Shown here piece after piece: positions 54,764-64,000 of a stretch of 64,000 nucleotides of DNA. Both the position numbers and the translations under genes were made by a program. The stretch is from positions 4,774,001 through 4,838,000 of the forward strand of contig NC_089422.1 of assembly GCF_013426205.1 (NCBI RefSeq), given 5' to 3'. Source of the DNA: Metarhizium brunneum. Its lineage: Eukaryota; Ascomycota; Sordariomycetes; Hypocreales; Clavicipitaceae. The notes below the pieces were generated by a model that saw nothing but the letters and a program-made list of their open reading frames with translations, ran no database searches and had not been told where the DNA came from. Positions within the stretch are counted from its first letter, which is position 1. Each line of letters begins with the position of its first letter.

Positions 54764-55619
54764 GATGAGGATTTTCGTTTCTCGTCGAGACGAGGCGAGT
54801 TCGATAGGGGATGTTGAGAAGAGAGAAGCCGCGGGGTTAAAAAGTGGACATAAATCACGGCAGGAGACCTACGCGACGCTATCGCAAGGCCTAGCGGTCG
54901 CGAGCAGATGAGGGTGTTGAAGACGGATGAAGATGCAAGAAGAGAGTATGCTAGTTGGGGAAAAGGGACACTTTGACGGCCATCGCGAACTTGAACGTTG
55001 GCATCTTTGCTGTGGCGCGTGGGGCTTTTTTTGGGCTGTCAGCAAAAGCTGGACGCTGAACACACTGGATCGACTCTCCAGACTCTGTACTCCGTAGTAC
55101 TACTCCGTAGTGCTAGTATGGTCGGAGTCCTCGGTCCGGTCACTCACAGCCACACAATATTGCCTCCTGCCCCCGTTGTGGGCGTCGACCAATCATGTAG
55201 TCGACTTTTTCATCTGTGGAGCCGCCGTGCATGTTCCTCGCTCCCTGTCCCTGAAATCCCTGAATGTCCTTTCTATTTGCAGCCTGGTGAGGGAACTTAA
55301 TATTCTTTGTCTTGATTGCCAAGTTGACTGTTCAGGGCAGGGCAGTGCATGCAGGGGTTGGACTTGGGTGCTATGCCGAACAATTAAAATAAAATAGGGG
55401 TCTGTCTGGTGGCATCAGTCTGACCCATGACACTCAAAGAACAGCCAGTTCATTCATCAACCGGCACATGAGGTCTCTGTTGAGGATTCAAATGTTTCTC
55501 TCCGTGGACTTACGGTTTAGCTGTCTTCAGTGTTGCCGCCAATGGCCAGGTAGTCATCAGATATCAGGTAGCCTTTCCCAGTTTTGTTCACGTCTAGTTC
55601 CTATATACTCCGCGATGCA
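54764..55619. other. Intergenic gap, RER1 5' / NCS1 permease 3'
   Basis: 856 bp with the RER1 promoter and NCS1 3' flank. Contains a doubled TACTCCGTAG word (55088-55110). No gene recognised. Confidence 0.5.
55088..55110. repeat. Doubled TACTCCGTAG element
   Basis: TACTCCGTAGTAC followed directly by TACTCCGTAG: two tandem copies of the window's recurrent element, about 325 bp upstream of the RER1 ATG. Confidence 0.7.
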
Positions 55620-57227
55620 TCACCGGCCAAGAATCCTCAACTCCAGATATCTCGCCGGCAGATATCCCAACGCGGTCACCACAAACGTCAATTCATTCGC
55701 AACATCACCGCCATTATCGCCAATTACCTTGGCCAGGGGTGCGACGAACCATGTCTGATTCATGCCCATACACCACGACACCACGCCGAGCCCAAACGCA
55801 GTAGCCGCGCCGATACCCAACGGCAACCTCGCAGGATCGTTCCATCCCTCGAAATCGTAATTCTCAAACTTCCCTTTGCGAAAGATGTAGTGCTCCTCCA
55901 ACAATATGATGGCATAACTTGTGCACCAATACCCCAGGAGACTTAGAAAGTTTTGGAGGTACGTGTTGAGCTGTTCTCGCCCACCTACTGCTAGTGCAAG
56001 AATGCACGCAAACGAAACCAGCGTCCAGACGAACCGGGGAATCAAAGCCAGCGGTCGTGCCAGCTGCTGAAAGGACAGAGATGCGCTATAGATGCTAATA
56101 ACGTTGGTATTGATGCCCGATAACACCAGCAAAGTGAGAAGAAACTTGGCAAATCCTCGTGGGTAGAGCATATCTTGAATCAGATAGCCCAACCCGTCAT
56201 GCTCGTACGTGTCTCGCCATTCGGCCTGAGTGTTCAGAGACGAGGCGACCACGCAACCTGCCAGCATGCCAATCGATGTCGGGATCGCAATTCCAAAGCT
56301 TGTCATGAGGAAAACCTTGGTACGGCTGACGTCGGCGCGATAGTGGACGTAGTAGTCGCTGGCCGTCGTGCACCAGGCAGCGCTGGAACCGTACACGATG
56401 GCAATCAAGCTGAGAACCGCACCGCTTAACGTCGCGCCAGTGATGGAGGCGGGAGTCGAGTTGTCGGCGTACTTGCCGGTTTCGCCGAAGATGATGAGAA
56501 AGATGACGAAGAAGACAATCCACGCGTATCGTTCGTAGACCAAGATGGCGTTGAGCCCAACGAATGAGATGAGCAGCGCCACCACGGCCAGGATGACGAT
56601 GCCCAGAATGAGGGAAACATGGCCGTCCGAAACCGCTGTCAACGCAAGGCCGCCAGTGATGCAAGAAACAGCCGCCCAGCCCATCTGCTGAATGCAGTTT
56701 AGAATAGCAATGAGCTTGTTGGGCCACCATCCGAAGCTGTACCTGCTGACGCTCATCTGTCGCAATCCCGTGGCGGCACCGAATGTCGCACAGTAGCCTG
56801 TGACGATTCCGCCGAGAATAGAAGCAAATATAGTGATGAGAATAGTCTGCTTCAGACTCAGACCGAATTGCCACCCTAGAAAGCCCGTCGCGAAACAGGA
56901 CGTGTTCATGGTTCCGCTAGCCCATAACAGAGCCATGGTGAGCTCTTCGGTCCAAGGCACATCTTTCTTGTCTTCCGCGCGTTTCCGAACAATGGCTTCG
57001 GATTCGATTCCGAACTTAGCATCCATACGGGCTTCAAGATTGCGCAGTTGGGCAAGTATTCCGCTCCTTGTTGAGCCAGCGGCACCCTGATCTGCTTTGT
57101 CACTCGAGTCCACGTCCAAGGCATCCTTCTCACCAGGTGTCTTGGGAACGATTCCCTGGCCTTTCTCTTCGTCCATTGACATCGTGGATATCTGGTCGTT
57201 TCGAAGAGAGGGGGTGAACTTGCCCAT
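55620..57227 (-). CDS. NCS1-family purine/cytosine permease (Fcy2-like)
   Basis: Single exon, 535 aa, starting MGKFTPSLRNDQISTMSMDE. The cytosolic N-terminus is hydrophilic with Lys and Asp/Glu, then about 12 hydrophobic segments run from residue ~90 to the end: ELTMALLWASGTMNTSCFAT, ILITIFASILGGIVTGYCAT, LILGIVILAVVALLISFVGL, WIVFFVIFLIIFG, GAVLSLIAIVYGSSAAWCTT, FLLTLLVLSGINTNVISIYS and others. NCS1 features visible are MSVSRYSFGWWPNKLIAILN, GWAAVSCITGG, and AWCTTASDYYVHYRADVSRT. This corresponds to the Fcy2 cytosine/purine subgroup rather than the uracil/allantoin (Fur) subgroup. It should import purines or cytosine with protons at the plasma membrane. Its start is 500 bp from, and divergent to, that of Pus7. 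The exact substrate is not determined. Confidence 0.9.
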   Translation of the reverse strand: MGKFTPSLRNDQISTMSMDEEKGQGIVPKTPGEKDALDVDSSDKADQGAAGSTRSGILAQLRNLEARMDAKFGIESEAIVRKRAEDKKDVPWTEELTMALLWASGTMNTSCFATGFLGWQFGLSLKQTILITIFASILGGIVTGYCATFGAATGLRQMSVSRYSFGWWPNKLIAILNCIQQMGWAAVSCITGGLALTAVSDGHVSLILGIVILAVVALLISFVGLNAILVYERYAWIVFFVIFLIIFGETGKYADNSTPASITGATLSGAVLSLIAIVYGSSAAWCTTASDYYVHYRADVSRTKVFLMTSFGIAIPTSIGMLAGCVVASSLNTQAEWRDTYEHDGLGYLIQDMLYPRGFAKFLLTLLVLSGINTNVISIYSASLSFQQLARPLALIPRFVWTLVSFACILALAVGGREQLNTYLQNFLSLLGYWCTSYAIILLEEHYIFRKGKFENYDFEGWNDPARLPLGIGAATAFGLGVVSWCMGMNQTWFVAPLAKVIGDNGGDVANELTFVVTALGYLPARYLELRILGR

Positions 57228-57727
57228 CCGGTGAGGTTTTCACTTCCCGATTCATTTGAGGGAAGGGTCAAATTAGTAGTCAAAAACTAAAACGGGAAAT
57301 GGTGAATTTCTCATGTGGTGCCAGTCGTACGAGTTGACTAATCGCATTGTTCACGAGTTGTTGTGCTGGATCCAAGACCTCTAGCGATCCAAATGAGCGC
57401 CCCAAAGAGATTCATAACTTATCGTCATCTTGGTCTTTCACATACATTTTGTCCTGCAACAGAAGATGACAATATAATTAAGCGTTTTAATAGTTCAAAA
57501 ACGCCACTAAAGTGAGGCGCCCTGTGCAGTGTGCACCCGCTTCCATTTATTTACCTTTACCGCCTACCATTTCTAGCCCATCAAGCATCCACCGCCTTCC
57601 CATAGCGGCTACTTTACAGAACTGCCTAGCAGAGACTGTCAGTGAAAATCACGAACCACACTCAAAAGGCACTTTCATAGGGTGTCGCGCAAAAGTTATA
57701 TTTCAAAGCGCGAAAGGAGTTGTTACA
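57228..57727. promoter_or_regulatory. Divergent promoter, NCS1 permease / PUS7
   Basis: 500 bp between two divergent ATGs. The region is moderately AT-rich on the permease side. Sites cannot be named. The divergence of a purine/cytosine importer and a pseudouridine synthase may be chance. Confidence 0.45.
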
Positions 57728-60043
57728 ATGTCGGATAAGGATAAGGAGCATTTTAACGCACGCGCGGGATCATCCTACGCGGCGTCAATTGGCATCACTC
57801 ACCGAACCACGCCATTGAAATGTTCATGGACTGGCGACATGAGAGTCAGGTACGTCGTTTCCATTCTCCCAATTTCCGTGTGCTTCGTCTTGCCATGCGC
57901 TAATACACAAGGCCAGATTCTCAGACTTCCAAGTAAATGAGATCAACACAGATGGAACAGTTCTTCATTTGCGCACGATTGGGCTTGGAAACGAGCGAAC
58001 GGTAAAGCTGGAACCCCTTCGTGATGCGTGCTGCGAGAGACTAACTGGCTTCAGCAGCTGGAGCAGCCTCAAAACAGCGAGTCAAACGCCAGAAATGAAG
58101 ACTCAAGTACACCACAAGATGAAAAGCCTCAGCCGGAGCAAACAATTGAGGTCCCCCAGGAAGACGTCAAAGTCCTCGAAGACCTCTCCACAGCCCAATT
58201 CGCCCAGGACCTGGTCAAGCTCTTCAACTACGGCAACGGCCCTTCATCCAACGATGCCAACACAGCTACCTCACCTGTCATCGACGACAAGCCCAAACGC
58301 GCTCAGCTCCACCAGGAAGTCCGCCGCATCTTCAAGTCCCGTCTCGAAACCACCACCGGCCACGACGGAGTCATCGTCGCCAACTACGTCTCCCCCCGCA
58401 AGGGGAAGAAGAGCAGAGGCCGTCGTGGTCAGCCGGGCGACGACGGACCAATGGGGGACTATCTCCATTTCACGCTGTACAAGGATAACCGCGACACCAT
58501 GGATGCCGCCAACCAAATCGCCCGTCTGCTCAGAGTAAAGCCCCAAATCATCGGGTACGCGGGGACCAAGGACCGCCGCGCATCGACTACGCAGCGCTGC
58601 TCAGTGCGACATCAGCGCAAGCGAGCGCTGGCAGGGCTCAACGGCAAGCTCTGGGGTATATCGACCGGCGACTACGAGTACCAGGAACAACCCATTCACC
58701 TGGGCCAGCTCCTCGGCAACGAATTCGTAATCACCCTCAAGAACTGCAAAATGGCAGGCGAAACCGCCGCACAGTCGCCCTCGGAGCGCCTCGCCTCCAT
58801 GAGGAACAATGTCGAACCAGCGCTCAAACACATGTCCTCCCACGGATGGATCAACTACTTTGGCCACCAGCGCTTCGGCACCCACGACGTAGGCACGCAC
58901 CAGGTCGGCAAGCTCATCCTCGGAGACGACTTCGAGGCCGCCGTCAACGCCCTCCTCCAATACGACCCCGAAATCGCAGCCAAGGCCGAAGCTGGCCAAG
59001 TCCCCGACGAGCCCTCCAAGAAGGACGACGCCCTCCGCCACCTCGCATGCATGCTCTTCCAAACAGGCAAGGACCTGAACCGAGCCGTCAAGGTCATCCC
59101 GCGGCGGTTCGCGGCAGAGTCATGCATCCTCCGCCACCTCACCCGCATGGGGAAGAACTCGGCGCGGGACTTTGCAGGCGCCATCACCCACATTACGCGT
59201 GGCCTGCGATCCATGTACCTCCACGCCTATCAGTCGCACGTGTGGAACCACGCCGCCAGCCAGCGGTACGCCCTGCACGGCAACAAGGTCGCAAAGGGCG
59301 ACCTGGTCATTTCCGATGGCGAGACTCAGCCTGCGGCCGCCGAGCGGGAGCGGGACCAGGACGGCGACGAAGTCATCAACCCCGTCGAGGACGAGGAAGA
59401 TGCACCCCTGCGTGCTCGCGCCCTCACCGAGGAAGAAGCCGCCAGCGGCAAGTACACCATTTACGACATTGTTCTCCCTTCGCCGGGCTACGACGTCATC
59501 TATCCGGATAATGAAATTGGCCAATTTTACCAAGAGTTCATGGGTCGCGAGGAGAATGGTAGTCTTGACCCGCACAAGATGCGTCGCTTGAGAAGAGAGT
59601 TTAGCCTCCCAGGACGGTATAGGAAGCTGATGCAGAGGTTTTTGGTTGAGCCTACTGTGGAGTTCAAGCTGTATGAGGACGATACAGAGCAGATGCACCC
59701 CACAGACTTGGATTTGATCAACGGTGCCAAGAAGAATGGGATTCAAGGGAAGAGGAAGAGAGATGAAGATGACCGTGGCCCTGCCAAGAAAATCAAGGCT
59801 GATGATGGCGAGGGCCAGGCTGAAGCAAAGATGGAGACGGCGAATAGCGAGCAGGAGGCTACGAGTAGTAACGGTGCCGAGGCAAACACCGAGACAGAAT
59901 TGCCCGCCGAACCTACCAAAATAGCTGTTGTCGTCAAGTTCCAGCTAGCAAGCAGTGCCTACGCAACAGTCACGCTCAGAGAGCTAATGGGTGATCGGTT
60001 GGATGAGGTTACACCATCAGACGAAGGGGTGGGCAACTCATGA
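57728..60043 (+). CDS. PUS7: tRNA/RNA pseudouridine synthase Pus7 (TruD family)
   Basis: Three exons, 57728-57849, 57917-58001 and 58055-60043, give 731 aa. The 53-bp second intron has an ideal ACTAAC branch site and is needed to change frame. The N-terminus carries ASIGITHRTTPLKCSWTGDM, then RFSDFQVNEINTDGTVLHLR (the DFxVxE TruD signature). In exon 3, IIGYAGTKDRRASTTQRCSV contains the catalytic Asp242 (GTKDRRA). HGWINYFGHQRFGTHDVGTH and MYLHAYQSHVWNHAASQRYA are also typical. A linker (residues ~90-150) and a C-terminal acidic/basic, low-complexity region (KRKRDEDDRGPAKKIKADDG) look disordered and may hold a nuclear signal. Pus7 makes pseudouridine at U13 and U35 of tRNAs and at sites in U2 snRNA and mRNA. 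Identification is secure. Confidence 0.95.
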
Positions 60044-60560
60044 GTTTGGATCTTGTTTAATGACATTGAAAGAGTTAAGAGAATAGAGAAAAGAATTTGA
60101 AACCAATACCCGCCCGCACGCAGCACTGATGCCCCAATGCCCACAACCACATAAGGAAAAGAAAATTCCAAAAAAAAAGGAACAATCCGTTTTCATTCTC
60201 TCCAGAAATGAGACCCAAAAGGGAACACCGTCCCATATGCAGTAGTAGGTATGCTTTCATCGCAAGGTATCTTGCCACTTGTGCAGGCGTTTCATATGAA
60301 TGCGATGGTCTTCTGGTCTGTGCAGACTTTGGTAGCAATAAAAATGCAAAAATTTGCGGTGTCGACGCTCATGTGTCCGATTCAGCATTCAGTGCGATTC
60401 GTAATCCCAAGTGTTGATTAGGCCGTTAGAATAAACCCCCGTAATATATAGTAGGGTAAGAAGCGAGCGGCCGTGATGTTCTCATCAGAGTGGAACTGAT
60501 GCAAATCCCTTTTTTCACGAATTGTATACAATTGGTACATGATATTTATGACGCTGGTTG
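60044..60560. other. Convergent gap, PUS7 / MKK1-type
   Basis: 517 bp between converging stop codons. AT-rich, no exon or repeat recognised. Confidence 0.55.
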
Positions 60561-62342
60561 TTACTTTTCCCATTTCCACACGGAGGAAAGATATTTAACC
60601 ATGTTAACTCGCTTGGGGCGCATGTCAAGCATCCAGGGGTGCTCAAGCATCTTCCATGGACTGGCTCGGCGATCGGGTCGCTTCTCTAGGCTGTGGAAAT
60701 GTTAACAAGCGCAAAGGAACTTGAAAAAAAATAAAAAGAGGGGGTAGGTGGTAGGTACACACCAGCACTCGATGAAATATTTGAAGTTGTCGCTCCAGTA
60801 CACGTTTACATCAGGCTCATCCTTGAGCGTCGGCACCGGCTGCCGAACAATGTAAGTTAGCAAGTCGATCAAACCTGCTCTTGGTTGCATCTCGGTCCCA
60901 TCGGCAGGGAATGGGAAGCGATTTTGAGCAACTTCCAGTAATGTTACACCCGTGGACCACACGTCAGATGTAATTGTGTATGATTGGCCAGTGATTCGTT
61001 CGGGTGCCATGTAATAACTGGTGCCGATGAATGTGTTGGCCTCTCCCTTAGTTCCAAAGTCGCCAGAAACCCCAAAGTCACACAGCTTCACGGCTCCATC
61101 TCGACACAGGAGGATATTCGATGGTTTAATGTCTCGGTGGATGATCCGTCGAGTGTGGAGGTAAGTGAGTCCGCGCAATACGCCCTCGGCGATCTTTCCC
61201 AGAACCTTCTCTCCTGTTCGACCATCTTGTAGCTTGACCTCTTTATAGATGCTGTCCAGTGACCCGCCTTCACAGAACTCCATAGCAATGGAGATGGTGG
61301 CGGTGGACGGGTCGACAAAAGCACCGTAGTAACGACAGATGTGCTCTGACGCGCATTCTTTGTTGAAGCCCAACTCTCGTACAATCTGTTTCTTAACATC
61401 AGGATCCGGGTTGGTAGTAATAATCTATAACCCACAGGTCAGTCCACGTTAGAGTTGAGCAATTACGAGTAGACGGCTTACTTTCAGCGCAAACACAGTC
61501 TTGCGTTCTTTCAGTCTACACCTGGTAACAGCACCCCCGGCACCTTCACCCAGATGACCGAGCTCCTCAATGAAATTATTCATGCTTGCAATTCTCCAGC
61601 CTTCATCATCAAGATCCTCAACATCGGCTTCTTTGAGCTTCTCCAGAGTCCAGCCAGCAAAGGTAGCGGAGTCTTGATGACTGCCATCTCTTTCCATGGA
61701 AACGCCGCCTTCGCTTCTTTCAGAATACATGGATCCCACAGCTGATACCGGATCTGGAGTACCTTGAGTTCTTGTTACCGGAATAATATACTGTGAGGCA
61801 AACGAAAGGGCAGAAAATTGAGATCCTGCCGAAGTAGGATTGCTTGCCCTGCCGTCTAAAGGCCCAAAACTACCGGACCTCGAGTGGGCTGCGCTACTTT
61901 CGCTGCCGCCGTCGGCAGACTGGCCGGGTTGGATTCCCTGTGATCCGGGAGGCTGCTCATACGGCGTGGCTCGCGTGCCCATAGGAGTGGCCAGGTGTAA
62001 AGTTGGAAGCGGCGGCCTTGACGGGGTAGACTGAACTTGTTGTTGGCTGCCGACCGGTTTCACACTTGGAGACGCCGGAATAGAAATACCAAGCCTCGGG
62101 GGACGGCCACCAGAGCGGCCGCCGGGAATGGCCGGTCTGAGGATTGGAGCGGGAGATGATAGTTGAGGAACGACATTGGAAGGGGCAGAGGTTGGCGGTG
62201 CTGCGGCAAAGGTTGGCTGTTTGAGAGGAAAATTCCAGTCAGTTCGCTGTATGCAAGAAAGAGTCTCATCCACAAATGCGGCACTCACCAATTGTGCTGC
62301 TGGGTCAGTACTCTGTGACTGCGAGCCTGATGTGTCCGCCAT
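60561..62342 (-). CDS. MKK1: MAP kinase kinase of the cell-wall integrity pathway (Mkk1/Mkk2 type)
   Basis: Four exons, 62342-62289, 62216-61482, 61424-60763 and 60690-60561 (introns 72, 57, 72 bp), give 526 aa. The first ~235 residues are Ser/Pro/Gly-rich and disordered. The kinase domain then shows [20 protein letters not shown] (glycine loop), VFALK with Lys263 as the last residue before intron 2, [10 protein letters not shown] with Asp361, and CDFGVSGDF (Asp379). The activation segment is [20 protein letters not shown], in which Thr394 is retained while the usual first phospho-Ser position is occupied by a non-phosphorylatable residue. Long [20 protein letters not shown] and [15 protein letters not shown] ends match Pezizomycotina Mkk1 from memory. 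It should be phosphorylated by the Bck1 MAPKKK and activate the Slt2 MAPK. The 72-bp first intron is a multiple of three with no stop, so an isoform retaining it would gain 24 residues. Confidence 0.88.
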
Positions 62343-64000
62343 GACAACGATGCTTATAAGCCAGGGCCAGGGCGGCTACCAGAGAGCTGCAAACGAGGAG
62401 ACGGCACCTCAGATGCTTCTTATGGCGAAGAATCGCCGTGATGGTGGCTGTGATCGCGGCCAACAGGTAGAGATGCAGCTGGATAGAGTGCCACGGTACT
62501 TGAGGGGGGCCAAAGAGAAATTAAAACCATGCAGAGGAAGAAGAGGTGTTGGTGGGAGCAAAAAAGCTCTCTCGGAGGAGGTATTGAAGAGTGTCGAGAG
62601 ATGGTATCGTCTTGGCTCGGTCGAAGACAGTTAAGGTCGGTTGTTTTTTGAGGCCCAAAAGGTCTGCCAGAGCACACGCAAGCTGGTGTCGGATGATGCT
62701 CTGCGGGCACCGACGATGAGGGGGATGCTGCAGTGGGGACTGGGCGGCTCGACTAAGTAAGTCAGGTCAACGGCTTGGTGGGATTCAGATGGTCCAACAG
62801 CTACTAGAGCCTCCAATGTTTCGTGTTTGTCTTTTTTCTTTCTTTCGCTGGCGGGAGAGTAAGTGGGTGAGAGGCGACACTATATGAAGGCTCCAGCACT
62901 TGGTAGCTTTGGCACGAGCAACAGACGTCACGGAGCGGGAAAGGGGGAGGGTGAGTTGAATGCAAAATGATTTGGAAAAGGATGAGTGGCCTGCATCTGG
63001 CGTGGTTGAGAAGGATTTCAATGTTTCAATGCAGCACAGGCGGCAGCGGGCTGGATGAAGGAGGTGCAGGTGGGAACACAGAGGCAACAGAGGCCACAGA
63101 AGGACTCGAGCTGCGGGCAGACATCGATCGACCTAGGACTTCTTGGTGCGGGAGTTGCTTGGGCAAAGTACCCTTGACATGTACGCAGCAGCTTGCGCTC
63201 CCGCACTGCTGCACTCCTGCCTGCACTCCTGCGTTGCCGTGGTTGTACCCCGTACCCTCATGTCGAGGTACACGGTCGAGTCCTTGGCCATGGCAGACTG
63301 GTTGTTACGCCGACCTGCAACATTCGAACTCTTCAAGGCCAGTTCTTGATCTGTGCGCCCAGCACTCGAGGGACTGATGCTGCGGCTCCCGCGCTGGGCA
63401 ATTGCTCCAAACGATGGTACATGTACATAATACTCCGTACTCGAGTCCAAGTCGGTCAATGGCTGGCACTGGGCGCTAATCTGCGACCTGCATCGCCCCG
63501 AGCACCAGTTGACCAGCTGGGCCAATCGATGCTGCTTGTCTGCTCCATGTCGGTGCTGCCGGTGCCAGGCCGTATTCAATGTTTGGCCCGCCATTGACTG
63601 ATCTGACAGACACCGAAGACCCAAACGCCCCAGTGCGCTCAATGGCATCACCCGAAGCCATCGTGAAACACTCAAGCCACCGGCTGGAGCTTCAGTGGCT
63701 CCTGCATGTGTGCATAATTTCTTGGTTCCAAGTGGCCGCATGGCGGAGAAGCCAAGAGCTCAGCACTTGTCCAGTCCGTCAAGTACTTGGCCACGCTGCG
63801 TTTGATGTTTCGATATTCTTGTCCTTGTTGAAACTTGACTCCGTCTAAGTACTTTTCAAGCCAAGCAAGCACCAAGCCAAGCAAGCACCTTGGACTACAC
63901 AATATATTACGTACTTAAGTACGTACCTGGTAGGTACCTGTGTACTCCGTACTTACTTAAGTAAGTAAGTACTCGGCAAATCGTCTGCTCTGCTATCCAG
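62343..64000. other. Right-hand non-coding region, MKK1 upstream
   Basis: About 1.65 kb to the window edge. The left part should be the promoter and 5' UTR of the MAPKK gene. Frames are numerous, short and overlap on both strands; none has a domain. Copies of the recurrent element are at 63426-63433 (TACTCCGTAC-like) and at the GTAC-rich end stretch. A tandem CACTGC/CTGCACTCCTGC stretch is near 63205-63230. Confidence 0.45.
63901..63974. repeat. GTAC/TTAAGTA palindromic stretch with the recurrent element
   Basis: A dense run of short palindromes: TACGTACTTAAGTACGTACC, GGTAGGTACC, GTACTCCGTAC and ACTTACTTAAGTAAGTAAGT. Its composition is similar to 40085-40140. It could be a degenerate microsatellite built from GTAC and TTAA units. 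Confidence 0.65.

Overview
This is nuclear DNA of a filamentous ascomycete (Pezizomycotina). Most genes have short introns of about 50-90 bp with GTRNGT donors and CTAAC/CTAAT-like branch sites. The gene set is eukaryotic: cohesin SMC3, Mot1, Paf1, haspin, cytosolic ribosomal proteins, and a Pex26 and a cell-wall MAPKK of filamentous-fungal type. Protein style and the very frequent intergenic TACTCCGTA-type words suggest Sordariomycetes, probably Hypocreales. That placement is an inference from memory, not a search.

Layout, left to right. 1-421: 5' end of a gene leaving the window (unidentified; perhaps a P4-ATPase). 2.4-7.4 kb: CRIPT-like protein, epoxide hydrolase, pinin-domain protein and PHF5A/Rds3, so three of four neighbours are linked to splicing. 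7.8-9.3 kb: peroxin Pex26. 10.4-14.2 kb: haspin kinase and, divergently, a CCDC47-like ER protein. 14.5-16.9 kb: a small thiamine-binding-family protein and a secreted, probably GPI-anchored PLC-like protein. 18.1-26.0 kb: Cdc37 and a giant intronless Mot1. 26-29.5 kb: gene-free, repeat-marked. 29.5-34.9 kb: SMC3 and mitoribosomal mL46. 36.0-38.1 kb: RING-PHD protein. 38.1-42.0 kb: gene-free. 42.0-48.7 kb: eL43, a saccharopine-dehydrogenase-like reductase, a Par14 parvulin, and the divergent pair eS12 and uS8. 49.4-54.8 kb: GT90 glycosyltransferase, Paf1, Rer1. 55.6-62.3 kb: NCS1 permease, Pus7 pseudouridine synthase, and an Mkk1-type MAPKK. 62.3-64 kb: non-coding.

Functionally this is a conserved housekeeping block: chromatin and cohesion (SMC3, haspin, Mot1, Paf1), RNA processing (PHF5A, pinin, CRIPT, Pus7), translation (eL43, eS12, uS8, mL46), chaperoning and signalling (Cdc37, Mkk1), and secretory or organelle maintenance (Rer1, CCDC47, Pex26, GT90). 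I found no CRISPR array, intact transposon, tRNA or biosynthetic cluster, and nothing I can defend as a wholly new system. The most unusual non-genic signal is an 11-bp element, GTACTCCGTAC/GTACGGAGTAC, scattered and locally clustered in the intergenic gaps.

Gene models were spliced by hand from reading-frame continuity, splice consensus and family similarity. Exon boundaries are predictions.
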